Shown one piece after another: positions 1 to 13,400 of a stretch of 64,000 bases of DNA. Source of the stretch: Cercis canadensis (lineage: Eukaryota; Streptophyta; Magnoliopsida; Fabales; Fabaceae); contig QAOA01000409.1 of assembly GCA_003255065.1 (NCBI GenBank), forward strand, positions 42,315 to 106,314, written 5' to 3'. A model generated the notes under the pieces. The model saw nothing but the letters and a program-made list of their open reading frames with translations. It ran no database searches and was not told the DNA's origin. The translations under genes were made by a program, and so were the position numbers. Position 1 is the first letter of the stretch; each line of letters starts with the position of its first letter.

Positions 1-455
1 AGTACTTTTTGTAAATTAATACATGTACAAGAAATTATTAGTTAGTGTTTATACAAAGGAAATCAATTATTTCTAGTGACCATATATTTAGCAAAACATC
101 ACGAGTATACTTAATTCCTAATAACCATGCTTTTCGCAAAGATCATGAGAAATATAGCTCAATTGATTGTATATCCAACCTTTAAGGTATTCTAAATTTA
201 TGTTCTCATAAAAATATGAACTATCTATTTATAGGTCTTCCTAAGTGAGGTTTTTCTTTTTTCTCTCGGATAGGGTTCTCCATGGACATGGTATGGCAAC
301 TACAACGGGTGCCTTGGTAGTGGGGATGGTCGCGACAACAGTATAACCTAAAGTAACTGCGATTTGCAACGGATCGGTAAATAACCAAGTAATTACAGCT
401 ATGCTTAGAGTAATGTAATTACTAGTTAAAAAGTTGTATAATCAATAATTTTACA

Positions 456-460
<5 letters not shown>

Positions 461-488
<28 letters not shown>
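461..488. repeat. (CT)14 microsatellite
   Basis: This is a perfect CT dinucleotide run. The rest of 1-687 is AT-rich, lies downstream of the minus-strand PYG7-like stop codon and probably includes that gene's 3' UTR. I see no gene in it. Confidence 0.9.
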
Positions 489-490
<2 letters not shown>

Positions 491-687
491 CACTTACATA
501 ACAAGGGGACCATCTTTTCCTAACAAAGGAACCAAAAATCCTTCAAACATTATCGAATCAACCTGTTTCAATCCAGTTTAAGGGTGTATGGAACTACATG
601 CGCTCCTCTCAAACCCAAAGTCATGGAAAATTGTGGATGCTTTGTGTTCCATATTCATAGTTTCAGTTAATACAAGTCACATGACAT

Positions 688-3600
688 TCATCTCTCTTTT
701 GATTTCACCGCAACTCCTTTGTACATTTGAACACGGTCCTTCAAAGCATCTCTCCTGGGCCGAGCAATCTTGTTGTTAGGATCAAAAAGAAGCACTTCTT
801 CAAATGCCTTCAGAGCAGCCTTGAAGTCTTTTTTCTTCTCATAGGCATCACCAAGATTGTTCCATGCTGTAACATAGCCGGGTTGAAGCTTCACAGCAGT
901 CTCAAACTGAGTAATTCCCCTGTCAACCTTCCCATCACGAACGTAGCTGACACCAAGAGCGTTGTAAACCTATATTGAAAACGTGAAAGGTCATTAGCAA
1001 AGCAATTGTCATTAAGTCATATCAGAATAGGCCACTAAAGGTAGAAGTCTAAAACTAGAACTGAACATCAAACATATCTTATCATTCTGCTCTTCGCTAA
1101 AGGCTACTTTTATAGAAGGCTACGTCTAAAACAAGACTTAAGTCACTATAATATTGGACCAATAAGTGTTCCAAGTGCAGGATCAGACTCACAAAGTTCT
1201 CCATATGGCGAAGAAACTTTTTTGTGTCGGCATTTTCGTGATTACTTACATGATTAAATTGTATATAAAAGATATTCAGAGTGGTAGAATGATTGAGATC
1301 AATTCACAGTTTTGTGTTAGCATAGTAGAATCAATCAAGTGGCCTTCTATTCCAATTCATCCTGTCAAATTTGCACTCAAACTGTCAAGACATATTGAAT
1401 GTTCACGATGATAGTGTTCCAAGTCTATCCTTTACATCTCTCTGCTCTCTCTAATTTGTGTTCTCTCATGTCTCTTAATCTTAAACACTGTTCACATATG
1501 GGTAATTACTTCTGTTTCTTGTCTACTTACATCCCCCTAATCATTACACAATCTTGAAACCTTTCATTTTAGCTTCAGTAGCAAAATAACCCACCAAATT
1601 CCAACCTTCATTTTATGATATTGCTGTTCTAAAGTTTTTGAGCTGCATCACCACCCACACACACACACATCTATATAATTTGTTAGCAATCAATTCAGTA
1701 CACTTCAAATCCATCTAACCTGGGCAAGATCCTGATCATCTCCATCCCATTTCTCAATTGCCTGAAGCAAGTACTTAGTAGCAGCAGGGTAAAATTTTCT
1801 CCTCAGCATTACTGCGCCAAGTTCGAAAAGCCCAGTTGCACTTGCATCACCACTTCTTACTTGCTCCTGAGATATTGGAACAAAATGAGAAAGTTAAGAA
1901 AGGATAAATTGAGCAACAAGTTCCAGGTAACTTGCAGATCATCTCTATTACAATACCAAATCAAAAAATAAATAAAAAATTATATAACAAGAAAATGTAG
2001 AATTCAGTGGTATTTCAAGGAGGTTATTACCATACGTCAAGTTCAGAGAGAAACATCATTAATCTAAAGGGAAAAATGGAAAAAGAACAGGGTTTACCTG
2101 CAACTCTTTGGCAGAAAGGTCAAGTTCTCTCCGAACAAGAACTTGGCGAACCACAAAGTATGACCCAACCCCTAGCAAACCTAATAACAATATCAAGTAT
2201 ATAAGTTGGATCCCTAAATCAAATAACTCTCCAATCTCATATATCTCATTTATCTTCATAGTGTCACTTGCATGTGCCACTTGAGGAGAAACAACTGCTA
2301 AAGTTTGTCCAAACAAGAATGCTGAAACCCATCTGGCTGACCCTTCCCCATCTTCAAGATCCTCAATTGTAAAGTGGTTCACTGAAAATCCAGAAATACA
2401 ATATGACAAGTAATGTCTCAAGTAACTACTGCTATTAAAGAACAAATACTTAAAAATTTGGAATGAGGTGACATTTGACCAAATGCTTGCCTCAAGTTTA
2501 CCACAATACATAGAATTGAAGAGTGTACAGGTAAGGAAGCAAATTTTTACTCAAAGTAGCAATTTGAATATTGAGACCATCAACAAAGTAGAATTTAGTT
2601 GAAATTTTATAATTGTAATTGTCACCTACAAAAATAACCAGCTCCAAACTTGTCCATTACAAAAAAAATAGAAAGGACAGGGGAAACCAAATATATATAT
2701 ATATATATATATATATAACATAGATTAAAATAATTATATTTGCAGAGACAGACAGACACCTGCTAGACAAGCCAACATGTACACCTATATATTACTAAAA
2801 TTATAGAATTGTATAATTAATTCTAGAACTTTTTAAAGTGTAAATGCTTAAGACTGACATGATATTTTATTGAGTACCAGTTCCCAACAATCCTTACTAT
2901 CATTTTTCTTTTTTTTCTTAATCGACATAATACTGTAATGGTGGAGTATTTCTTGATCATTATATAGATATATGCTTTAATTTTTGTAACCCGTGCTTCA
3001 AGTGTTCACTTAAAGTGTTTCTTTTCCTCTTGCACAAAAGATTTCCTGTAGAGCTTGTATTTATGATCTATGAAAAGATTTATCAAATTATGAGTGCAAA
3101 AAACATCAGTCCGTCAGTATCTACCAAACCAACAGCATACAGCAAATGCTGATATTAACAAAACCTACTTTGAATCTTTAAAGGCTGGCCATTTTGGAAT
3201 ATACTTCATGGAACCACCAAAACCACTTTGAGAATAAAAGCATCAAAACAGAGAATAGGAAATTACTTTCAGACTCTTTTGTGATAAGGGATTCCATTGC
3301 CATTTCCCTTTGAAACATCTGTCTTCATCCACAATGGAAGAAAAAATTAGTATCCAGAACTTAAGGCATGAACTTACAGAATGAATTTCCGAAAAAAGCA
3401 CTTGAAATAGCAAGACTTAAATATCAAATGTTACAGTTATTGCTCTATCATAGACAAGTCGGGGTAATTCAGAAATAAAAACCATAATTGACTGCTTGAG
3501 TAATGAGGACGTAAATCAGTAGTGCCAGTTAGCAACAAATAAGGCAAAAAATAAGACAACCATTTAAGGATAACCAATAAGGGTGTTTACAACAAAGTAT

Positions 3601-4713
3601 TAGATGATTTTCTCAGATACAAGTGAGAGAAATAAATGCATCCGTAAGTGAAGAGTAAGAGGATGAGACTATTTGTTGAGCAGCAGATCCACAATGCATT
3701 ACTTATTGAAACAAGATAATGATATACTTTCACTGTCCAAGAGATAAGAACCTTGCCAGACAGGTAAGAAGTTTGAATCCAGTCTGAGAAACTTCATTTT
3801 GGAACCAAAGCAAATTGATCAGGAAATCATAAAATCATAAGAAAGAATATTAGTCCAGAAATTTAGTATCATTTGTTTAAAGAAGAAACTAGATAATCAA
3901 AGGCCTGTGATTTGAAATTTTCCCAACAAGTAGGAATATTTTGGTTCAAAAAGCTTAATTTTGCAATAAAGAATGTGAAAACAAAACAACCTGAAGCACA
4001 ATCCAGTTCTTCATTACATCAAGATAGTCTCCATAGTTAATTGATCCTGTTCTCTGAATTCCTGAGACTTTCATCTTCCTGTAAATACAGGTCCAGGTTA
4101 ACAAGCATCCATAATTCATAATTCATACAAAAGAAACAAGCATCTAAGAGGGTAACCAAACTGAATTTAGATACAAATCACAGGCCCATTAAAGTTCCAG
4201 AAGTTTTCTGCATGTTCCTACACAAATCACACAATTTTAAACTACCCTCAACTTCAAAATTGGGAAATTTTAACCAACAAGACTACAGTGATTAAATTCA
4301 GTAATTTCCAAAACAGCATTAATGGTTAACTAGAATCAAATGAAATCAACATAACGCACCGCATGATACATAATATTAGACTTGTTCAACCACTAGAGAA
4401 ACAAAATTTACAAAGAAAAAAAACAAAAAATAGAAACTTTTGCCAAATTACAAAGAGATAGAAATTGGGATTACTTTACAGAGCTTGAGTAACTCTCAGG
4501 AACTGAAGTTGGGGAAGCGCATAAGCTAGTACAACTGCATCGGAATTCTTTGCTGGTAAGACTGCTCGGAAGGCCAGAATAAAAGCGATAACTCGCAGAA
4601 TCTTTGAGCTGCTTGGTTCCAAAATTGCAGGGGGAAAATGTGTAAAGAGAAGGGGCAAAGCGTGGAGAAGAGTAAGGAAGAACAAGGAACTGAGAGAAAA
4701 TTGAGCGACCCAT
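688..4713 (-). CDS. PYG7: TPR protein of the PYG7/Ycf37 type, chloroplast photosystem I assembly factor
   Basis: Six exons can be joined in frame on the minus strand with GT-AG borders: 4475-4713, 3991-4078, 3267-3318, 2098-2381, 1720-1866 and 688-969. Together they give 1092 nt, or 363 residues. The start is the ATG at 4713, followed by MGRSIFSQF and a Ser-rich, basic stretch that looks like a chloroplast transit peptide. A hydrophobic helix (about residues 184-204, around [19 protein letters not shown]) precedes TPR repeats from about residue 222 to the C terminus. The last repeats contain [12 protein letters not shown] and [19 protein letters not shown]. This is the layout of plant PYG7, the homologue of cyanobacterial Ycf37, a thylakoid-bound factor needed to assemble or stabilise photosystem I. 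The domain order and the join phases are seen directly. The PYG7 name is from recognition of the conserved TM-plus-TPR region. The first three exons are less certain than the last three. Confidence 0.8.
2690..2717. repeat. (AT)n microsatellite in an intron
   Basis: This is an alternating AT run inside the long intron (2382-3266) of the PYG7-like gene. No coding role is apparent. Confidence 0.85.
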
Positions 4714-6657
4714 CTTCGGCTTCAAGCTTTCTGCTTCTTCTGCTACACTGCTTCTTGGGCCGTTGGTGAAGGGGAGTTTTATCCGACAAGGTCTGTCACT
4801 GTTTTGAGTCTTTTAACGGTTGAAAGAAGGAGATAAAAACGACTTGTCGTTGAATGTTTGGTTGGGTGGTAGAAGAAAGAACGAGTGTTTCATTTGATAA
4901 AAAAAAAATAGATTTTTTAACTGAAAATATAAAGAATAAAAAAGAAAAACTATTCCATTAAAATCCACGGAAATTAAACTTCCTATATACTTTCCAATTT
5001 CTTGTGTTATGAATTTTTTTTAAATATTAAATCTTTAAAAAAAAAAGTTAAAATCAATTTTATTTCTTAATAACATAACATCTTTAACTATTCATATATA
5101 TTAAGATCACAGAAAAAGCTAACCAGGGGAATTTCAGTACCAAATTGTTCTCCTGAATACATCTTTCTCCTCACCCGTTTACCAACCAAAAACAAAAAAA
5201 GTAAAGAAAGTTCTAAGTTAAAACCAATCTCCATCTGTCTGTCCTAAAAATTTCACAACTGTTCTTATTTGATTTGAACATTTGTTGCATAAATAATAAA
5301 AAGTGAGTAAATTACACTCACACTCTAGTTTCAAATTATACAAGAACCTCATGGGGTTGCAACCAAAAAAAAAAAACAGAAAAGAAAAGAAGAAAATAAG
5401 AATTCAGTGAATCACAAAATCAGCAATTCATTCAATCTGCATATTGCGTGTAGTCACATCTCAGACACTGGAGTGCACCTCAGCTCTAGTTTGCAATATT
5501 TTCAATGAGAATGGTGTGTGGCCACATTGGAGAGTACCATGTAGTTTATCTTCTCGCAGCTGCACAAGGAATTAATATAAGCTAAGATGTAAAGTACAGA
5601 GTACTATAAATGAACATAAGACATCTTCAGAGACAGGAGCATGTAAAAGAGAGGCAATGAAGAGAAGTTTATCCGTGCCTTGCGCAGGAATTTGAACACA
5701 GAATCTAAAATTTATACAGCCTACTCTTAGGTTGCAATTTCAGTTTTACAACGGCACACTGGTAGAAATAGTTCTGGTTTTCATTTGCATTAATTGGTGC
5801 TCTCCATACCTCTTGGTTTCAAGTGTAATAATTCATCTGCGAAAAACATAAAAGCAGAGTTAAGATAGTGGTAGGGAAAACTCTACTTAAGCATTGCATA
5901 TACGCTGATATTACAGTAAAAGCATGATCCCTTTGGATGTCTTCTTGTAATGTCCACCTTTCTGACTCAATATATATAACAGAAGCAAGCTTGACTTGCT
6001 TTATGACAAAATGAATATTACAGATGATGTAATAAAGCATAACAGTGAAATAAAATCTGCCAAGGAAGAAATGCAGAAAGAGATAAAGAAAGACATCAAA
6101 TCAATGAAATCTGCACTAAGAGACTAGCCCTTTTACATGTTCTGGCATCAGTTCTACACTCTGAGTAGCAAAAAGATAGAGGACCTTACATCAAAGCATT
6201 TTGCTAAGAGTCCTTGTGTGTGTGTGTTTGGCCGAGTTAAATTATCTTGCTAATGGATTCCAAATTTTGACTCTAGACAATATATGATCTAAGATGATTT
6301 CATTCACTAATTTATTGTAGTTGACTTGTCCACAGAATTCTTATCCTGCAATGATCCAGCACTCGAAGAGAGCAAAAGCAGAACATTTAGTGAGTATCAT
6401 TGTACTTCAAATACTAACTAATAAATAGTAGTCATGTATGTATGGAACCAAAAGTAGCATATTCATAATCTACCCTTTACGATGAATAGTATTAGGACTC
6501 TCACAGTGTTCTTATAGATTGCCAGTAGTTGACTAGTGGCAGGCATGATGAGCTACTGTGCTAAGTGATTACCAGACTTCTCTGCCAAAAAATTTTGCAA
6601 TGAAGTGAATCTGATACAATCAGACACTATTGTCTTAAAGCAGTTACCTGCCAACGT
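4714..6657. other. Intergenic region, no gene seen
   Basis: The part just right of 4713 should hold the promoter and 5' UTR of the minus-strand PYG7-like gene. The part near 6657 should hold the 3' UTR of the exonuclease gene. A possible 3' UTR intron of the exonuclease runs from a donor at about 6648-6649 to an acceptor near 5839. Short open frames here have no recognisable product. Confidence 0.6.
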
Positions 6658-8804
6658 TCAACCATCAGAAAGGTTAGATCTTCCTATATAAGTGAGGTAC
6701 TTGGTTTCTTCCAAATATTTGAAGAAGGTAGATAGTACAGTTGTATCATTGCATGTATCTCTCTCAACCAACCACTCCTCATGAAGATAGACATCTACAT
6801 TCCTGTCAGAAATCGTGATCCATGGGTGTGAAGATGTAGAGATGCTTAAATATTAAAGCAAAGGAAGCATGCCAGCATGGATACTTTTGCATAGAAGGCT
6901 TTTCCATAAGTTAAAGTACACAACAAGAGAAATTTCTTCTTTTTGTCCCCCCTCCCACCCTTTCCCCAGAAAAAAGAAAAGGAAACAAGCAGAAAGTAAA
7001 AGCTATAAAGCAAAGATGAGGGGAAAAATGTAGAAAGCAACACCATTACCTTTTCAAAGCAAGAACTTCATAGTTTCTTCGTAGGTAATCAGCATACTTT
7101 GTTAGGGCATCCTGTGCATATGGTCTGCCCACAGTCCTTACTGCAGCTGCGTTTAACAAATTCTCCAATGAGCCATGCTTTTTAATAAGCTTTAGAGCAG
7201 TCTTCCGACCAAAATCAGGGGCCACATATTGGATACCAGGGACACCATCAACTTCATCGCCAACAATGCATCCTACACAATTACAGCACTATTCAAAATA
7301 CATTAACAGAAATATAAGTAAAGCATCCATGCAATAACAAAATCATCTTTTAAAGAGTGTTGAATGAAGATCTTTCTCTTTATATCTGGTGTCTCTGTAA
7401 GTACATTCTTGTCCTTCATATGACAGGATTCTATTGGATCAAAGCACTTGTAGAAGTTTTAGCCATGAAAAGCCATCTACAGGAACATAATTCAATGGAA
7501 ATGTATTGTGCTGTTAATTTAAAAGAATTCAATTAGTTTTCCATAGGAAACTTATAAAAATTGGTTGAGTCTTGCATTTATCAATTAATGTTTATGTCTA
7601 AAATAAAATGTAAATAACAAAATTATCAAATAATGAATACTGATACAATGTAATACTCACTAAAGCTCAGATCAGATTGTGGGTCACAATTATACTGAGC
7701 TCTGTAGTGCCTCAGGGTGTAAAAGGACCACCTTTCTAACTCTGGCAAAGGCATAACAATCTGCACATCTTCTGAAATAAGTTGCTTAAAATCCTTATCA
7801 GGGGAAGCAATTACCACCCGAAATCCTCTAGTGAGAACTTGTTCAACAAGTGTGGCTACAACATCATCAGCTTCGTGGCCATCAACTTTTATGACCTGCA
7901 TGATTCTCGTTAGTGAAACAAATGTGGGAGAACCGAGAACACAAGTGCATCAAATATATATCTACACCTTTCCTTATGTATAAGAGAATGAAAATTTGCA
8001 ATTTCTCCCAAAATGACCTATAATCAAAAACCATACTTTAACAATGCTTGAGATGACAAGAAAAGGTATTGTAATCTTACTCCTCAGAATATAAAATCAA
8101 ATAGAAGCATGTCTAAAATGTAGAAAAGAAATGGAATGATAATGATGAAGCAGAACCACTCACTGGGACATTGCATTTTCTAAGAAACTCAGTGACGAGT
8201 TGATTGGACTTCCCAACATGACCCCTTGAAAATCTTTGTGAAGACGATAAGTGCCTTAAGAACTTTCTCCTATGTGCTTTATATGAAGGTAATAACTGTC
8301 TACGATGTTCATTACCATTTTCTCCATCAAAAACCTGCTTAAACATGTCAAAATTAAAAAATGGGGAAAAAAAATTGTAACTTTATAAGCCAGAGAGAGA
8401 GACTGAGAGATTACAGCAATAACAGGGTCGCTGAGACTGACTTGAGAGAAGAAAAGAGATACCCAGCGAGCAAAGGATTGCAAGCTGGGTGTGCTTCCTG
8501 CATAACAGAGAGGATTAACGTCTAAAAAGAATACCCTTTTCCTGCCAGTCTTGTTATCCTGACTCTGAGGCAGCGATTGCCCACCAAGTGTTTGATTAAA
8601 AGACCCAGTGGAAGAAAAGGAAGAGTCACTAGCTACAACAGCAGTATGGAACTTGCGCCGTTCTATTTTCTTGGTGGTGATTGTTGTGATGGTCTTTGTT
8701 ATGGTGATTTGAGTTTTGCAGGGAAAAGAAAGGGATGGGTTGGAAGGAAAACGAGGCTGAATGTAAGCGCAAGGGGACAGGGTGATTTCTACTGTTTTCA
8801 TCAT
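6658..8804 (-). CDS. Organelle-type 5'-3' exonuclease (PolA N-terminal/FEN-like family)
   Basis: Five coding exons join in frame on the minus strand: 8415-8804, 8164-8334, 7661-7895, 7050-7272 and 6658-6802. They total 1164 nt, or 387 residues. The Ser/Thr-rich N terminus (about 90 residues) looks like an organelle targeting sequence. After it come the acidic-site motifs of the PIN/5'-3' exonuclease fold: RVFFLDVNPL, VFDGENGNEHRR with LLPSYKAHR, DGHEADDVVA, IASPDKDFKQL, and the H3TH region GDEVDGVPGIQ. The family resembles the 5'-3' exonuclease part of bacterial DNA polymerase I and removes flaps or RNA primers in DNA repair and replication. Plant members are nuclear genes for chloroplast or mitochondrial proteins. 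All exon borders are GT-AG and preserve the frame. Two adjacent ATGs (8804 and 8801) could start translation. Which organelle it enters is not visible from sequence. Confidence 0.85.
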
Positions 8805-10447
8805 CAGCCTACACAAAGTAACTGTAAGGAACGAAACTCGTTGGCACCGCAGATGTTTAACCTCAAGAGGGCTAAGCTAAAATTGTGTTGGTGAGAGATG
8901 TGCCTCTCTAATTTAGCTGCTGCACTTGGCGCTGGTGTGTTCTTTAGGTGGTTTCAGAAGCTCTTGATATGGGAGATAATGCTACTACTTGCACAACTTT
9001 GACCGTTATAACTGTGTTTTTGAGTTTGATTGAAAATAAAAATAAAGAGTAAGATAAAAAAAAATATTAAATGAAATTATTGGTAGAGTTTTGCACATTA
9101 TAATATACAATTTTATGAATTAATTTATCTTTTTTCTGTCACAAAGTTAAGTTTTTTTAATAAAAAAATTTCACTATGATTTTGAATTTGAATCAAGAAT
9201 TATTGAATCCTGAGGATGTTTTACAAACCTCTTCATAATAGATTATTTAGTTCATAAAGCTAAGTTTTAAATACTCACTATATGTCAAATAAAAAAGAAT
9301 TAGTCACCATATCATTTTAAAAAAAAAAATACACGTATATTACTTTTTACCTCTATTATTTCATCTTGTTTTAGTCTCATTCTCATGTTTTCGAAAAATC
9401 CTGTAGGACATTTATCTTTCATATAATTTTTGTTTTATTATACTCTACAACCACTGTTTTCCTAGAGCCTAGCTTGTACTTCTAATTTCTTTAATTTCCT
9501 TTTGATATTGTTCCTTTAGAATTAGCCTAGTTAGAAAATAATAAAATATTTAGAGTTTTGATTCAATTGAGTGGTTGTTTATCATAGAACATACGATTAT
9601 TACTTGTAATTCTTGTTTCCATTTTCATTAAAAGTGTTACAATTTTTTTGCCAACTTTAAACTTCAAATAAAAATCACATAAAATGGTGACAAGTAAAAA
9701 CTAAAAAAACCCACAAATAGCCTAAAACTAGTTTAACACTGCACGGGTAGGTAAAACAAAAAAAGAAAATTCATAAAATGAGAGAAAAAAATAATAATAA
9801 TAAGTACACTCTTAACTTTTAAGTTTTGGCTAATAAATTTCTTAACTTTTTCATTTCAATGACTAACTTTTCTCAACTTTAAAAATCATCTCAATGTTAT
9901 TCTATGCTTATATGAAATTATTAATATTAGAGATTTCGGATTAGAAAGCATAAATTCTTCTATTGGGGTAAGTGGTAACAATGACAAATTAATTAACTTA
10001 AAACATTTTTAAGCACCTCATTAAACTTCAGCTACGACCTACTAGCTTAATTGGTTAAGGAGGATCTAATAAATTCAAAGTTGAGAACTTTATTGATGAA
10101 AACAATAAATTAAAGAGTATTTTATGCTTTTTTTTTTGCAATTTTATTAAAAATGAGTGACTCAGTGGCTAGGTAGACTTGGAGTTTGCCACTGTTACTG
10201 GAAAACAAGGCCAAGCCCCAAAGAATAACAGCACCAAACAAAAGCGAAACCAAATCAAACCAAACACATTACATTCACCGGTATGGTGGTTGAAACCTCC
10301 GCCATCTTTCGATGAATTCGAGAAAACCAAAATAACCCAACGCAGCACAAAAACCCCTTTTAATAACACTTACTTACTCTTCATTCTTCTCCAAAGCTCT
10401 TCATTTCCACTTCAACCTCTCTCTCCTTCTGAATTGTACATTGTTCA
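8805..10447. other. Divergent intergenic region between exonuclease and E2 genes
   Basis: This 1.6-kb AT-rich space lies between two divergently transcribed genes and must contain both promoters. The GC content rises just before the E2 start, which fits a 5' UTR from about 10160 to 10447. Open frames at 8577-8894 and 10179-10514 overlap the genes or their leaders and do not look real. Confidence 0.6.
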
Positions 10448-13400
10448 ATGGCTCACCTTCTCAACACTTCCTTTGTTCCTTCCTCCTCCTCCCTTCGCCG
10501 GAAACCCAATTTGATGCCCGCATTCCATGTTTCGGGTAACCGGAGCAGAACCCATATTCAGGCCAAGATCCGGGAAATCTTCATGCCGGCGCTTAGCTCC
10601 ACCATGACCGAGGGAAAGATCGTATCTTGGGTCAAGTCCGAAGGCGACAAGCTCGCGAAAGGTGAGAGTGTTGTGGTGGTGGAGTCTGATAAAGCAGACA
10701 TGGATGTTGAGACCTTCTATGATGGGTACTTGGCTGCGATTATGGTGGAAGAAGGCGGCGTTGCTGCAGTTGGATCTCCAATTGCTCTATTGGCGGAGAC
10801 GGAGGACGAGATTGAGCAGGCTAGGTCCAAAGCAAATTCTTCACCTTCCTCATCATCTGCAGCTCCTGCAGCTGCGGTGGAGCCTGCATCGTCGTCTCCA
10901 CCGGAGAAAATTGCCGATAATGTGGGACCCAATTCGCCGGTGAAAGCTCCGGTGGCATCTGGGACTGGGAGTGTGGTTGCGTCGACCCACCCGGCGTCGG
11001 AAGGAGGCAAGAGAATCGTGGCGTCTCCTTATGCTAAGAAGTTGGCTAAGGAGTTGAGTGTGGAGTTGGGGAGAGTTTTGGGCACTGGGCCATTGGGAAG
11101 GATTGTGGCTAAGGATGTTGAAGCGGCGGCAGCTGCAGCTGCGGCCGCTGTTAGTTCGCCAAGTGGTGCTGTTCCTGCTCCAGCAGCGCCAGGGAAGAGT
11201 GCTGGGGTTGAGTTGGGGACAGTGGTGCCTTTTACTACAATGCAGAGTGCTGTGAGTAAAAACATGGTTGAGAGTTTGAAAGTTCCTACTTTTAGAGTTG
11301 GCTACACCATTACAACTGATGCACTTGATGCTCTGTATAAGAAGGTAAATAATCAGATTAATACTATTGATTCTTTTCTATGTGTTCCACAATGGTGCGA
11401 TTATATGCTTAATTTACTTCGTAAGGAAGTGACAACATGTGTAAAGATGGTAAAATTCTTACTTTTTAGATTATTTGGAATGTTCTAAATGGTTTTTGCA
11501 CTTTTGTCTACTGGTGCTGCATTTTGTAAGAACCTTGGTGATTTCATATATTAGTAAGGGGGGAAGAAAGAGAGAAAGTTGGATACTTTGTAGTTTGTGT
11601 AGGTGTAAAATTTTGATTACAAAGTGAAATGGTAATAGGATAGCATTCTTTAGAAAGTTTAAAGTGATAGTATTTTGTTGATCTCATTACTTGATTCTCC
11701 TTTGTAGGAAATGTTTACAGTGATGAACAGATAGATATTGTTCTTTTATTAGGTTCTTAGGCCTTTTCCTTTTGTTCTTTGGCTATTGCATCCTCAATTC
11801 ATATGAAGAGGTTGCATTGTAGTCAGACTAGGTTTTTAAATGTGAGATTAAAATATATTTTTATCTGTTATTAAATATCCTGTTCTAACTACGCTTGATG
11901 CTAGATATATATCACATTAGTTCTATGAAGATGTCAGTTAACTTTGTGTCTAATGGAAATTTCTCCCATTCAAGAAGAAGGTTGGATGCTTAGATCATGT
12001 GTTCTAGTCTTTCTTGCTGCACCTGGTGATAGTTGCTGACAATTTTCTTTTCACTCTTTTCTTGGATGACGTTGAAGAATTCATCATTAAGTGTGTTAAC
12101 TTAGGATGAAGTTCCAGGGATTAGTGACTGGTTTCATCATTTTTTTCTTATGATGAATGGGTATTGAGTCATAAAGTATTAAACACAAGGGGTTGGCGTG
12201 TTTCATAGAGCTCAAACAAAGGGACAGAAATTTAGACAAAGTAGTCCTGTGAAGTTAATGAATTTCTTAGCTAAATACAAGGAAAATTACAAGCCTTGCA
12301 TAATTATTTGTTCATCATAAAGTTGTCATTTTAACATGCTTCAGATAGTTTTCATTTTTCAAATTATTCTACACGTAATCTAAATTTTTGCCCCATGTTA
12401 TTTACTTTTGTTTAGTGATTGATTTAAGTTTTATATATATCATAGATCAAGTCAAAGGGGGTTACTATGACAGCATTGCTTGCCAAGGCTACAGCACTTG
12501 CACTAGTTAAGCACCCTGTCATAAACTCAAGTTGTAGAGATGGTCAGAGCTTTACGTATAATAGTAGCATCAACATTGCAGTTGCTGTGGCCATAGATGG
12601 TGGATTGATTACACCAGTGCTTCAGGATGCTGATAAGGTTTTTCTTACTCTATTATAATCTGCTTGTATTTTTATTACTTCTAATATAAGATGGAATTTG
12701 ATTGTAAAGAGGTTTTTTCTGATGTATATTTTAGGTTGACATCTATTCATTGTCAAGAAAGTGGAAGGAGTTGGTTGATAAGGCCAGGGCCAAGCAACTG
12801 CAACCTCATGAATACAACACGGGTACTGTAATGGTTTTTACTTGCTTCTGTAAATATGTAAAAAATGTCTAACTGGACAACTTATTCATTTCCTTATACA
12901 TTTTTATGTGCATTGTTGTGCTTGCTTTTGTGAGAAACTTTAGGCTCTGGTCTCCTCTTGTGTGTAACTTCTACATTTAGGTAGAAATGTCTTAACTTTA
13001 ATATTCATGATTTTGTTTGAAAATTGATCCTTGGTAAAAGTTGACCTGTAGTGTGAGTCATCCATATCTGGGTGTTGTGTAGATACAACTGTGCAAACCA
13101 AATTGGACACTATCTGGTGTGTGTATGATTATATGAATATGTGTCAGTACCTGAGAAATTAGATATTGGTAGGTATTTGAATTATATGCAATCCAAACAA
13201 CTTGGTTAAATGGAAGCAAATGTATATTTAAGTTGGGTAGTCTTGTATCCAGGTAGTACTCGCTAGTATTCCAGAAATAGAAATTACAACTTCATGGCTT
13301 ATGCACGTGATGCCTTTTGTTCAATTTCTTGTTTTGTTATGTTTTTTGGTTTCATTACTCGCTGTCCCTTTATTCCCATAATCAATTTGACTTGATTTGT

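Noticed and set aside
1166-1411. 81-codon open frame on the plus strand
   Set aside because: It lies in an intron of the minus-strand PYG7-like gene and has low-complexity, non-conserved content.
10717-11265. Long antisense frames opposite the E2 gene
   Set aside because: They are shadows of the GC-rich Ala/Pro coding sequence of the E2 linkers.
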